Positions 25,262 through 34,194 of a stretch of 43,134 nucleotides of DNA are shown in pieces. The number at the start of each line of letters is the position of its first letter. Positions within the stretch are counted from its first letter, which is position 1. The DNA is from Roseobacter sp. (GTDB lineage: Bacteria; Pseudomonadota; Alphaproteobacteria; Rhodobacterales; Rhodobacteraceae). Location: positions 1-43,134 of the forward strand of contig JAGXGZ010000058.1 of assembly GCA_024636495.1 (NCBI GenBank), read 5' to 3'. A program made the position numbers and the translations under genes. The notes beneath the pieces were generated by a model. That model saw only the letters and a program-made list of their open reading frames with translations. It did not search any database and was not told the DNA's origin.

Positions 25262-26263
25262 ATGTCCACGCATGTGACCCCCCGAACAGACATCGCAAAC
25301 AGCCAGTTGCCGCAAGTGACCGAAGCGCGCAATCCCAGCATGCCACTGGATATGGATTGGGTTCGCGCAGTGCAGGTCAATACCTCTGCTGTTGAGCGTC
25401 GTGCCGCATCTTTGCCCGCGCGTCGGTCGGTCAAGAAAGAGCATCAAGCCGCGTGGCTGCTGCGCGCAATTAGCTGCATTGATTTGACGACCCTGTCTGG
25501 CGATGACACGGCACGCCGGGTACAGCGGCTGTGCGCCAAAGCGCGCCAACCCGTGGCACCAAAACTGATGGACGCGCTTGGCATGGCCCCCATCGCCGTA
25601 GGTGCCGTTTGTGTCTATCACGAGATGATTGCCCCTGCAAAAGCTGCCCTTGCGGGCACGTCCATCCCGATTGCAGCCGTGTCGACCGGATTTCCGGCGG
25701 GATTATCCCCCCTTGAACTGCGCATCCGCGAGATCGAAATGAGCGTTGAGGCAGGGGCTGCCGAGATCGACATCGTTATCTCGCGCCGTCATGTCCTGTC
25801 GGGCGACTGGCAAGCCCTTTACGACGAAATGCGCGCCTTTAGGGCCGCTTGCGGTGAGGCACATGTAAAGGCAATCCTTGCGACCGGCGAATTGGGCAGC
25901 CTGCGCAATGTCGGACGTGCTTCGTTGGTTTGCATGATGGCAGGTGCCGATTTCATCAAGACGTCGACCGGCAAGGAAAGCGTGAACGCCACGTTGCCCG
26001 TTACGCTGGTGATGATCCGTGCGATCCGCGATTATTACGACAGGACCGGCATTCGGATCGGCTATAAACCGGCAGGCGGGATTTCAAAGGCCAAAGATGC
26101 AATCACCTATCTTGCGATGATCAAGGAAGAATTGGGCGACCGTTGGTTGCGGCCCGATCTGTTCCGCTTTGGTGCATCGTCTTTGTTGGGCGATATCGAG
26201 CGGCAGTTGGAGCATCACGTAACCGGCAGCTATTCCGCAAGCTATCGCCACGCCATAAGCTGA
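25262..26263 (+). CDS. deoC: Deoxyribose-phosphate aldolase, class I Schiff-base enzyme
   Basis: This 333-residue enzyme cleaves 2-deoxyribose-5-phosphate to glyceraldehyde-3-phosphate and acetaldehyde. The Schiff-base lysine is K233 in ADFIKTSTGKE, and the proton-relay lysine is K269 in IGYKPAGGI. AVSTGFPAGLS and EIDIVISR are also typical. It has about 80 more residues than E. coli DeoC, mostly at the N-terminus. I start at ATG 25262, because the AGGAAG ribosome site ends six bases before it and touches the alternative ATG at 25256. The ALDH gene downstream could oxidise the acetaldehyde product. Confidence 0.95.
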   Translation: MSTHVTPRTDIANSQLPQVTEARNPSMPLDMDWVRAVQVNTSAVERRAASLPARRSVKKEHQAAWLLRAISCIDLTTLSGDDTARRVQRLCAKARQPVAPKLMDALGMAPIAVGAVCVYHEMIAPAKAALAGTSIPIAAVSTGFPAGLSPLELRIREIEMSVEAGAAEIDIVISRRHVLSGDWQALYDEMRAFRAACGEAHVKAILATGELGSLRNVGRASLVCMMAGADFIKTSTGKESVNATLPVTLVMIRAIRDYYDRTGIRIGYKPAGGISKAKDAITYLAMIKEELGDRWLRPDLFRFGASSLLGDIERQLEHHVTGSYSASYRHAIS

Positions 26264-26312
26264 GGCGTGCGCGGGTGCCGTCGAATTTGAGTATTTGAAA
26301 AAGGGTGAAGCC

Positions 26313-28652
26313 ATGAGCGTTTCCGACATCTACGAGACCATGGACTATGGGGTGGCACCGGAATCTGCCGGGGATGCATTGGCATGGCTGGTCGATCAAG
26401 GCAGCCGCTTTGGGCATTTCATTGACGGCGCTTTTACCGAGCCTCGGGATGATTTCGAAAGCCGCAACCCGGCAAATGGAAATGTGCTGGCAAACCTGAC
26501 CCAAGCGTCTCAAGCCGAGGTCGATGCCGCTGTCACCGCCGCGCGCAAGGCCCAGCCGAAATGGGTAAAGATCGGCGGGCACGCGCGCGCAAGATATCTG
26601 TATGCCATTGCAAGGTTGCTGCAAAAACATAGCCGCCTGCTTGCAGTGCTCGAGACATTGGATAATGGCAAACCAATCCGAGAGTCGCGCGACGTTGATG
26701 TGCCGCTGGCGCAGCGCCATTTCTATTACCACGCGGGCATGGCGCAGCTTATGGAAAGCGAACTGCCCGATGCCGAAGCACTAGGCGTGTGCGGGCAAAT
26801 CATCCCATGGAACTTTCCACTTCTGATGCTTGCCTGGAAGGTCGCCCCCGCTTTGGCCATGGGCAATACGGTTGTGCTGAAACCCGCTGAATATACCTCC
26901 CTCACCGCTTTGATGTTCGCGGATCTGTGCCGTCAGGCTGGCCTACCCAAAGGTGTTGTGAACATCGTGACCGGTAACGGCGCGGTGGGCGAGATGATCG
27001 TCAACGCCAATGTCGACAAAATCGCGTTTACCGGGTCAACTGCAATCGGCCGGCACATTCGCGAACAGACCGCCGGTAGCGGCAAGGCCCTGACCCTCGA
27101 GCTGGGTGGGAAATCACCCTATATCGTGTTTGACGACGCTGATCTGGATTCAGCCGTTGAAGGGCTGGTCGATGCGATCTGGTTCAACCAAGGACAGGTC
27201 TGCTGCGCTGGATCGCGTCTGTTGGTCCACGAGCCCGTCGCCGACCGCTTTTATGCTAAACTGCGCATCCGGATGGAGAAATTGCGCGTCGGAAACCCCT
27301 TGGACAAGTCAATCGACGTAGGCGCGCTGGTCGACCCAGTGCAGTTGCGCCGCGTTTCCCAGATGGTCGCGTCAAACACGAGCGGAGATGTCTTCAGCCC
27401 CTGTGACATCCCCGAAGACGGATGTTTTTACCCGCCCACGCTGATCACAGGCCTAAGCCCTGCGGACACACTAATGCAGGAAGAAATATTTGGCCCGGTC
27501 CTCGTCTCGACCACGTTCCGCACCCCTGAAGAGGCTGTCGCGATCGCCAATAACACACGCTACGGTCTGGCGGCGACGATTTGGTCTGAAAACATCAATC
27601 TCGCGCTCGACATCGCCCCAAAGCTGGCTGCCGGTGTGGTTTGGATCAACGGCACCAATATGCTGGACGCTGCCGCCGGCTTTGGCGGTGTGCGCGAAAG
27701 CGGCTTTGGGCGCGAGGGCGGCTGGGAAGGTTTAAGCGCCTATACCAAACCCAAAACGCCCCAAAAACCGTTGAAAGTCGTCGCTGCCATGACCGGAAAG
27801 GGCAACCCGGCGGACACTATCGACCGGACGGCCAAGCTTTATATCGGGGGCAAACAGGCGCGGCCTGACGGGGGCCAGTCCGCCGCTGTTTGGGGCAAAA
27901 CCGGTGATCTTTTGGGCCACATCTCCCTTGCCGGTCGCAAAGACGTGCGCAACGCGGTTGAGGCGGCCCATGCCGCCAAGGGCTGGAGCACAACAACAGG
28001 TCATCTGCGCGCGCAAATCTTGTATTACATTGCTGAAAACCTTGCCGCCCGCGCACCCGAGTTCGCGGGGCGGCTTGATGATATGCAGGGTAGAAAATCC
28101 GGCACCAAAGAGGTCGAGACCGCCATTCAACGTCTGTTCACCTATGCGGCTTGGGCAGACAAATATGATGGCCAGATCCACAACGTTCCCATGCGCGCAG
28201 CAGCGTTAGCAATGAAAGAGCCTGTGGGGGTTATCGGCGCGATTTGTCCGGATGAGGCCCCTTTGCTGGGCTTGATTTCCTGCATGGCCCCGGCAATCGC
28301 AATGGGCAACAGGATAGTGCTGGCTGCCAGCTCAGCATTCCCGTTGTCTGCTACTGATTTCATTCAGGTGCTTGAAACATCCGACGTCCCGGCGGGCGTG
28401 GTGAACATCCTCACGGGGCCGCATGCCGATCTCGCAGAACCACTTGCCCGACACATGGACGTTGGCGCGGTGTGGTGCTTTGGCGCGGCGTCGCTTAGCC
28501 AGATAATCGAACAGGCCTCGGCGCAAAACCTCAAGCGAACTTGGGTTAACAACGGGCATGCGCGCGACTGGCACTCTCGTGATGGCCAAGGCATTAGCTT
28601 CCTTCAGGCGTCAACCGACGTCAAGAATATCTGGATACCCTACGGCGAATAG
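26313..28652 (+). CDS. Two-domain aldehyde dehydrogenase of the ALDH16 family
   Basis: This 779-residue protein has two ALDH domains. Residues 1-480 form a full catalytic domain with IIPWNFPLLMLAWK, the cofactor loop FTGSTAIGRHI, general-base E263 (LELGGKSP) and nucleophile C297 (GQVCCAGSR). Residues about 510-779 are a second, shorter ALDH-like domain. It keeps the cofactor-domain folds (MKEPVGVIGAICPDE, AIAMGNRIVLA) but has no catalytic Cys or Glu. This is the ALDH16 layout, structurally described for a Loktanella enzyme; the human ortholog lost its catalytic Cys. The ATG at 26313 follows AAGGGTGAAG. The upstream TTG at 26295 has no such site. Located 49 bases after deoC, it likely takes acetaldehyde or a related aldehyde. 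Confidence 0.93.
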   Translation: MSVSDIYETMDYGVAPESAGDALAWLVDQGSRFGHFIDGAFTEPRDDFESRNPANGNVLANLTQASQAEVDAAVTAARKAQPKWVKIGGHARARYLYAIARLLQKHSRLLAVLETLDNGKPIRESRDVDVPLAQRHFYYHAGMAQLMESELPDAEALGVCGQIIPWNFPLLMLAWKVAPALAMGNTVVLKPAEYTSLTALMFADLCRQAGLPKGVVNIVTGNGAVGEMIVNANVDKIAFTGSTAIGRHIREQTAGSGKALTLELGGKSPYIVFDDADLDSAVEGLVDAIWFNQGQVCCAGSRLLVHEPVADRFYAKLRIRMEKLRVGNPLDKSIDVGALVDPVQLRRVSQMVASNTSGDVFSPCDIPEDGCFYPPTLITGLSPADTLMQEEIFGPVLVSTTFRTPEEAVAIANNTRYGLAATIWSENINLALDIAPKLAAGVVWINGTNMLDAAAGFGGVRESGFGREGGWEGLSAYTKPKTPQKPLKVVAAMTGKGNPADTIDRTAKLYIGGKQARPDGGQSAAVWGKTGDLLGHISLAGRKDVRNAVEAAHAAKGWSTTTGHLRAQILYYIAENLAARAPEFAGRLDDMQGRKSGTKEVETAIQRLFTYAAWADKYDGQIHNVPMRAAALAMKEPVGVIGAICPDEAPLLGLISCMAPAIAMGNRIVLAASSAFPLSATDFIQVLETSDVPAGVVNILTGPHADLAEPLARHMDVGAVWCFGAASLSQIIEQASAQNLKRTWVNNGHARDWHSRDGQGISFLQASTDVKNIWIPYGE

Positions 28653-28664
28653 CACCTAGCCCTT

Positions 28665-28696
28665 TTCTCTGGCTCTTAAATATCCTCGCCGAAGGC
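28665..28696 (+). repeat. Dispersed intergenic repeat, CTCGCCGAAGGC variant
   Basis: The copy begins TTCTCTGGCTCTTAAATATC 13 bases after the ALDH stop and ends CCTCGCCGAAGGC. It keeps the same orientation relative to the upstream gene's stop as the 10787 copy and the 20115 copy. It runs directly into the hairpin at 28698. Confidence 0.8.
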
Positions 28697-28697
28697 A

Positions 28698-28720
28698 TGC
28701 CGGACCCGAAAGGTCCGGCA
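28698..28720. terminator. Strong hairpin between convergent ALDH16 and M16 genes
   Basis: TGCCGGACC (28698-28706) and GGTCCGGCA (28712-28720) form a perfect 9-bp stem with a five-base CGAAA loop. It lies six bases past the M16 stop and 46 bases past the ALDH stop. On the plus strand AAAA follows; read on the minus strand TTTT precedes it. It probably serves as a two-way transcription stop for the facing genes. Confidence 0.65.
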
Positions 28721-28726
28721 AAACGC

Positions 28727-30043
28727 TTAATTAGATGCCGTGGTTTCAAGGCCTTCCGGCTGCCCGACGACGACGAACGCCAAGCCTTCGGGGTCAAGAA
28801 GTTCACTTGCAACGCGCTGAACATCGCTCAACGTGACAGCTTCGACTTTTTCATTCCGCGTTGGAATATAGTCGATGGGCAGGTCTAGCATCTGCATCCC
28901 CACCAGAATACTTGCGATCTGCTGATTGCCGTCAAACCGAAGCGGGTAAGAGCCTGTGATGTAGGTCTTGGCATCGTCAAGCTCCTGCTGGGTCACACCG
29001 CTGTCAGCCATCTTGACCCATTCCTCGCGGATCACACTGATCGATTCGGCGATGCGGTCATTGGCAGAACTAACCGACCCTTGGTAAGTCTCGGCCAAGT
29101 CCATCGGCACCAGATAAGAATAAACGCCATAGGTAAGGCCGCGCTTTTCGCGGACTTCATCCATCAGGCGGCTTTCAAACGACCCGCCGCCCAAAACTTG
29201 GTTCATCACTGTGGCCGCGAACCAATCCTCATCCTTTTGCGATAGCCCTTTTTGCGCAAGGATCGCGACGGATTGTGGCGTTGGGAAATCAACTACCGTC
29301 ACGCCAGTCGGAATAGTGACATCTGCGACAGGTGGCATTGGCGCGCCAGTTTCGGGCAGATCACCCAGCAATTCATCCATCAATTTGCCAAGCGCCTCTG
29401 GTGTGATATCGCCAACCGCTGCAATGAAAATGCGGTCACGCGCCAAAACACCAGCATGAGCGGCAAGCAGGTCGTCGCGGGTCAGCGCGGTCACTGTTTC
29501 AATCGAACCACTACGTGGTGCCCCGTAAGGATGATCCCCATACATCAGCTGGTCGATGGTCTTGCGCGCAATGTCGTTTGGGTCTTTCTCGCTTGAACGG
29601 ATGCCCGAAAGTACCTGCCCACGCACCCGATCAATCGCATCTTGATCAAAGCGCGGATTCTGTAACGCCTCTTTCAACAAAGCAATCGAAGCGTCCTGAT
29701 TTTCCGTCAAGAAACGCGCCGACACAGCCAGCGCATCGTCATCGACGCTGAACCGAAAACTAGAGGCAAGCCCCTCGGAAGCCCGCGCAAAAGCACGCGC
29801 ATCCATTTCGCCCGCGCCCTCTTCCAATAAGGCGGTCATCAGATTGATCGCACCACGTTTATCGGCCGATTCAAGCGACGCACCGCCACGGAACCGCACA
29901 TCAAGTGCTACAAACGGGATCGAGGATTCCTGAACCAGCCAGGCTTTCAATCCGCCGGGGGATATAACTTCTTGGATGTTGACATCAGCGCGGGCTGGCA
30001 ATGCTGCAAGCAGCGCGATCGCAAGTACGTAAATCAGTCTCAT
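28727..30043 (-). CDS. M16-family peptidase-like protein, catalytically inactive partner
   Basis: This 438-residue exported protein has a signal peptide (residues 1-19, cleaved after ALPARA). It has the two-lobed M16 fold (about 22-210 and 230-430), with GGGSFESRLMDEVREKRGLTYG in the second lobe. The zinc motif HxxEH is missing: the position reads INLMTALLEEGA. It is therefore probably the substrate-clamping half of a heterodimer with the active M16 protein encoded just upstream; their reading frames overlap as ATGA. The start at 30043 is chosen because the signal peptide begins there and the ATG overlaps the preceding stop. Confidence 0.9.
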   Translation of the reverse strand: MRLIYVLAIALLAALPARADVNIQEVISPGGLKAWLVQESSIPFVALDVRFRGGASLESADKRGAINLMTALLEEGAGEMDARAFARASEGLASSFRFSVDDDALAVSARFLTENQDASIALLKEALQNPRFDQDAIDRVRGQVLSGIRSSEKDPNDIARKTIDQLMYGDHPYGAPRSGSIETVTALTRDDLLAAHAGVLARDRIFIAAVGDITPEALGKLMDELLGDLPETGAPMPPVADVTIPTGVTVVDFPTPQSVAILAQKGLSQKDEDWFAATVMNQVLGGGSFESRLMDEVREKRGLTYGVYSYLVPMDLAETYQGSVSSANDRIAESISVIREEWVKMADSGVTQQELDDAKTYITGSYPLRFDGNQQIASILVGMQMLDLPIDYIPTRNEKVEAVTLSDVQRVASELLDPEGLAFVVVGQPEGLETTASN

Positions 30044-31383
30044 TGGGTCACCTCTTCGCGCATCAGCCAACCTGTGACAGATGCCTCACGGTTAAACACA
30101 TCGCGGGCCGCCTGCATGATATCGTCGGCTGTCACAGCTTCCAGTACATCGGGCCACGCTTGCACATCTTCGACAGTCAATCCGATGGCAAGCGCACTAC
30201 CGTAGCGGTTTGCAACGCTGTCGGCGCTATCCCGCGAATATATCTGCTCGGCACGGACCTGATTTTTGATCCGCTCCAACTGCTGAGGATCAACGCCGTC
30301 GGTCATAAAGGCCGCGATGGCGGCGTCCATAGCATCTTCTGATTCTTGCAAAGACACGCCGGGCTGCGGGACGACAACAAGGTTAAATGTCGTGTCATCC
30401 AGCGCCTGTGCTTGATAAAATGCAGCAGAATAGGTTGCAACAGGCGCATCAAATTGCAGCTTTTCAGCCAAATAGGACGTCGTCCCACCGCCCAAAATTT
30501 CGGCCAGCATGGTCAAAGCGGCTGCGGTTTTCTGGTCCCCCGGATCACGTTCCTGCGCCAGATAGGACCGGCTTACATACTCTTGCGCGACACGGGGATC
30601 GCGAAAAATCATGCGTCGTTCAGCGGTCTGGGGCGGTTCTTGGGTACGCAAACGCGCTGGCAGGTCCGGGTTGGCGGGGATCGCACCATAGTACTTCTCG
30701 GCCAGTGTGCGAACATCTTCAGGCTGCACATCACCCGACACGACCAAAATTGCATTGTTCGGAGAATAATACAGGCTGTAAAAATCCAGCGCATCCTGCA
30801 AATCAAGCTCGCGCATCTCGTGCATCCAGCCGATCACGGGCGTGCCGTAGCGATGATTAAGATATTGTGCGGCGCTCATCTGTTCGCGAAACAATGCAGC
30901 GGGGTCATTTTCAGTACGCTGGTTACGCTCTTCGATGATCACATCACGTTCGGTTGCGATGTTCTCGGGTGTCAGACGGATGTTTTTCATCCTGTCGGAT
31001 TCCATCTGCATCATCAATTCCAAACGGTCGGCAGCGACGCGCTGGAAATAGGCAGTATAGTCGTAGCTGGTGAACGCATTGTCACGCCCGCCGTTTTTGG
31101 CAACAGTCGCTGAAAATTCGCCAGATTCCATTTTATCGGTGGCTTTGAACAGCAAGTGCTCAAGGAAATGTGCAACCCCTGAAGAACCTTTCGGCTCGTC
31201 GGCGGATCCTGCACGATACCATACCATTTGCTGAACGGACGGCGCGCGGTGATCTTCGACCACCACAACCTCCATGCCGTTATCCAAGGTGAAATGCGTG
31301 ACAGCCTCGTTGTCGGCAGCTAAAGCCACGGAACTGGGAAGCAAAAGCGATACAATGGCGGCAAAAATCGGCGATCTGATCAT
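30040..31383 (-). CDS. M16-family zinc peptidase (pitrilysin type), active subunit
   Basis: This 447-residue periplasmic or membrane-associated peptidase has a signal peptide at residues 1-22 (VALAA). The inverted zinc motif is intact: H72-F-L-E-H76, with the distal Glu in VIIEERNQR (E151). GGTTSYLAEKLQF marks the second lobe. It pairs with the inactive M16 partner downstream, as in other bacterial two-chain M16 enzymes and mitochondrial processing peptidase. I start at ATG 31383, after AAAGGACGC. The longer frame places the signal peptide 15 residues in. The substrates are unknown. Confidence 0.92.
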   Translation of the reverse strand: MIRSPIFAAIVSLLLPSSVALAADNEAVTHFTLDNGMEVVVVEDHRAPSVQQMVWYRAGSADEPKGSSGVAHFLEHLLFKATDKMESGEFSATVAKNGGRDNAFTSYDYTAYFQRVAADRLELMMQMESDRMKNIRLTPENIATERDVIIEERNQRTENDPAALFREQMSAAQYLNHRYGTPVIGWMHEMRELDLQDALDFYSLYYSPNNAILVVSGDVQPEDVRTLAEKYYGAIPANPDLPARLRTQEPPQTAERRMIFRDPRVAQEYVSRSYLAQERDPGDQKTAAALTMLAEILGGGTTSYLAEKLQFDAPVATYSAAFYQAQALDDTTFNLVVVPQPGVSLQESEDAMDAAIAAFMTDGVDPQQLERIKNQVRAEQIYSRDSADSVANRYGSALAIGLTVEDVQAWPDVLEAVTADDIMQAARDVFNREASVTGWLMREEVTQ

Positions 31384-31508
31384 GGCGCGTCCTTTAAACA
31401 GGGTCCTGAGAACCCTTAAGTACGCCACCTTGCGACACGTTCAAGGGACTTAACAGATTTGTAATTAAGCTGACTTACCAACAAAGCGGGCTTTGCAGGC
31501 GGGCATGT

Positions 31509-32012
31509 CTATTGAGCGGGCGGCGCGGACGGTGTGCGCGCGCCGGCACTGCGCCACCGGGCGGCTTCCGCGTCGGGGTCTAGTGCCTGGCGGTCATACG
31601 CCTCGTTATAGCGATCTACCGGCACAATCTTGAACTGCGTTAGGCGCGACCTGCGTTTGCGGAATTCTGCATCCGTCTCGGACAGTTGCTGGCGAATGCC
31701 CGGCGTCACACCAAGCCGGCTTGCCTGCTGGACCAAAGCGGCATCGCTGGCCAAAATCCCGCCATCGTTCGCCTGCGGACGTCCCCCAAATGCAGCAATC
31801 CCTTCGGCAATGGCAGAGCGGTCTGTCAGGTTTGCTTGTCCCGGCGTGGGCGGCGGCAGGCTGGCATAGCTTTGCGGTTGCTCAAGAGGCTTGACCGGCT
31901 GGACCATGAATTCGTCAGGGCCATTTCCCGTGCTGCGAATGTCGCGCAGGCCATCATTGGCACAGCCAGCTAAAGCAAGCGGTATAAGAAAAAGGGCGGC
32001 GGCAAAGCGCAT
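31509..32012 (-). CDS. DUF3035 lipoprotein (possible BamF-like)
   Basis: This 167-residue lipoprotein has the lipobox LALAGC with lipidated C17. The mature part is proline- and charge-rich (EQPQSYASLPPPTPGQANL), followed by a helical region (DAEFRKRRSRLTQFKIVPVDRYNEAYDRQALD). DUF3035 proteins are annotated by some as alphaproteobacterial BamF, a part of the outer-membrane assembly machine. I cannot confirm that from sequence. The ATG at 32012 is taken because the signal peptide starts there. Its neighbour lspA encodes the peptidase that would cleave its signal. Confidence 0.82.
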   Translation of the reverse strand: MRFAAALFLIPLALAGCANDGLRDIRSTGNGPDEFMVQPVKPLEQPQSYASLPPPTPGQANLTDRSAIAEGIAAFGGRPQANDGGILASDAALVQQASRLGVTPGIRQQLSETDAEFRKRRSRLTQFKIVPVDRYNEAYDRQALDPDAEAARWRSAGARTPSAPPAQ

Positions 32013-32063
32013 GACGGGTCTCCTAAAGATCACCCCATACCTAACGCAGGCAGGCGGCAAATG

Positions 32064-32561
32064 TCACTGACCTTTTTTAGCACGCTTATCTCCGGCGGTT
32101 TTCTGATCCGAGGTAAAGAAAATCAAGCCGATCGCACCTGCAAAAATAAACACGTCAGCGATGTTGAAAACGAACGGATTGTTGATCCCACAGCAAGACA
32201 TGTTCAGAAAATCAAGGACATAGCCATAAATCAGCCGGTCGACCACATTCGCAAGCGCCCCGCCCACCAACAGGCCTGTGCTGATTTTCGCCCAGAACCC
32301 AATTGCGTGGCGCGACGCCCACACCAGAACGCCGATCGAAATCAGGCAGGCCAGCACGATCAAGATCCACCGGCTTGCCTCTGAACCATCGCCGAACAGA
32401 CCAAAATTGATCCCCCGGTTTTCGCCATAGCGAAAGTTTATCACGGGCGGCAACACATCAATGCTGCGAATGCGGCTCAGCTCCATCGCGTGTATCACGA
32501 TATATTTGCTAAGTTGATCCAGTATGAAAGCTGCAAACCCAGCCCAGAAGATGATGCGCAT
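32064..32561 (-). CDS. lspA: Lipoprotein signal peptidase
   Basis: This 165-residue inner-membrane aspartyl peptidase has four hydrophobic segments. The catalytic Asp residues are D117 (YGYVLDFLNM) and D136 (FNIADVFIFAG), and NVVDR and ENRGINFG are the other family blocks. It cleaves prolipoprotein signal peptides after lipidation. It sits between purH and a lipoprotein gene; spacing to purH is 17 bases, so it is probably co-transcribed. Its length is normal for the family. Confidence 0.96.
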   Translation of the reverse strand: MRIIFWAGFAAFILDQLSKYIVIHAMELSRIRSIDVLPPVINFRYGENRGINFGLFGDGSEASRWILIVLACLISIGVLVWASRHAIGFWAKISTGLLVGGALANVVDRLIYGYVLDFLNMSCCGINNPFVFNIADVFIFAGAIGLIFFTSDQKTAGDKRAKKGQ

Positions 32562-32578
32562 TGCTATTCCTTCAAAAC

Positions 32579-34165
32579 CTAGTGCCGGAAATGGCGCATG
32601 CCGGTAAAGACCATGGCAAGCCCGGCCTCGTCCGCCGCGGCGATCACTTCGTCATCGCGCATCGACCCACCAGGCTGAATCAACGCTGTGGCCCCGGCCT
32701 GAGCGGCAGTGATCAGCCCGTCTGCGAAGGGGAAAAACGCGTCTGATGCGACCACAGAACCCTGGGTCAGCGGCGCGGGCAGGCCCATCGCTTCGGCCAT
32801 ATCCTGCGCTTTACGTGCCGCGATGCGCGTACTGTCAACGCGGCTCATTTGTCCTGCACCGACACCAACGGTGGCACCATCCTTGACGTAGATGATTGCG
32901 TTGGATTTGACGTGCTTGGCGACAGTCCAGGCGAACATCATGTCAGACAATTCCTGATCTGTCGGCTGGCGCTTGGTCACCACCTTAAGGTCGTCCATCG
33001 TGATCCGGCCCACGTCCTTGTCTTGCACCAGATAGCCGCCGGACACCTGACGAAACGCCAAGGCGGCGGCAGACGGATCGGCCAGTCCGTCGGTCGTCAA
33101 CAAACGCAGGTTCTTTTTCTTGGCAAAGATCGCTTTGGCATCATCGGACGCACCCGGCGCGATCACGACTTCGGTAAAAATGGCGCTGATCGCTTCAGCG
33201 GTCTCAGCGTCCAGCATCTGGTTAAGCGCGATAATCCCGCCAAAAGCCGAGGTGCGGTCACAGTCAAAAGCCCGTGTGTAGGCATCAACCATCGAGGTCC
33301 CATGTGCTACGCCACAAGGGTTGGCGTGCTTGATGATCGCACAGGCGGGGCCTTGGGAGGGGTCAAATTCACTGACCAATTCATAGGCCGCGTCGGTATC
33401 GTTGATGTTGTTGTAAGACAGTTCCTTGCCTTGGTGTTGGGTCGCCGTTCCAACGCCCGGACGGTTAGACCCGTCTGTATAAAACGCAGCCGACTGATGC
33501 GGGTTTTCACCATAGCGCAGTGTTTGGGCCAGCGTCCCCCCCACTGTGCGGCGACGTGGCGTCCCGCCCACTTGGGCCGCCATCCATGTGCTTACAGCGG
33601 TGTCGTAAGCCGCAGTGCGTGCATAGGCCGTTTGGGCAAGACGCTGACGCAGGGCATAGCTGGTCTGACCGTCATTCGCCTGCATTTCAGCGATCACCAC
33701 GGCATAGTCTTCGACGTCAACAATCACATTCACAAAGCCGTGGTTCTTGGCGGCAGAACGGATCATCGCAGGCCCGCCGATATCAATATTCTCAATGACT
33801 TCGGCGTATTCCGCACCCTTGGCGACCGTTTCCTCGAACGGGTAGAGGTTCACCACCACCAGATCAATCGCGCCGATATCATGCGCATTCATCGCAGCGA
33901 CGTGTTCATCATTATCGCGCAAAGCCAGCAATCCGCCGTGCACGACAGGGTGCAATGTTTTCACCCGACCATTCATCATCTCGGGAAAGCCAGTCACGTC
34001 TGCCACGTCCTTGACCGCCAATCCAGCATCGCGAAGGGCCTTCGCTGTGCCACCCGTGCTCAGCAGCTCGACCCCATGCGCGGCCAGCGCATGCCCCAAT
34101 TCGACCAATCCGGTCTTGTCGGATACGGAAAGAAGCGCGCGGGATACGGGGTAAAGATCGGTCAT
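32579..34165 (-). CDS. purH: Bifunctional AICAR transformylase/IMP cyclohydrolase
   Basis: This 528-residue cytoplasmic enzyme does the last two steps of de novo IMP synthesis. The N-terminal IMP cyclohydrolase domain (1-195) begins [18 protein letters not shown] and holds [11 protein letters not shown] and [13 protein letters not shown]. The C-terminal transformylase (200-528) has [25 protein letters not shown] (with catalytic K and H) and TSAFGGI. The C-terminus FTGMRHFRH is typical. The length is standard. It belongs to the minus-strand series rsmB, heparinase-like, purH, lspA. Confidence 0.97.
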   Translation of the reverse strand: MTDLYPVSRALLSVSDKTGLVELGHALAAHGVELLSTGGTAKALRDAGLAVKDVADVTGFPEMMNGRVKTLHPVVHGGLLALRDNDEHVAAMNAHDIGAIDLVVVNLYPFEETVAKGAEYAEVIENIDIGGPAMIRSAAKNHGFVNVIVDVEDYAVVIAEMQANDGQTSYALRQRLAQTAYARTAAYDTAVSTWMAAQVGGTPRRRTVGGTLAQTLRYGENPHQSAAFYTDGSNRPGVGTATQHQGKELSYNNINDTDAAYELVSEFDPSQGPACAIIKHANPCGVAHGTSMVDAYTRAFDCDRTSAFGGIIALNQMLDAETAEAISAIFTEVVIAPGASDDAKAIFAKKKNLRLLTTDGLADPSAAALAFRQVSGGYLVQDKDVGRITMDDLKVVTKRQPTDQELSDMMFAWTVAKHVKSNAIIYVKDGATVGVGAGQMSRVDSTRIAARKAQDMAEAMGLPAPLTQGSVVASDAFFPFADGLITAAQAGATALIQPGGSMRDDEVIAAADEAGLAMVFTGMRHFRH

Positions 34166-34194
34166 GGGGCAGATTCCTTGGGTCAGTCTGTGGG

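Noticed and set aside
26281..26312. Additional dispersed-repeat copy before ALDH16
   Set aside because: GAGTATTTGAAAAAGGGTG resembles intergenic motifs I recall from Rhodobacteraceae but does not align with the 33-base family here, so it is treated only as the ribosome-site region.
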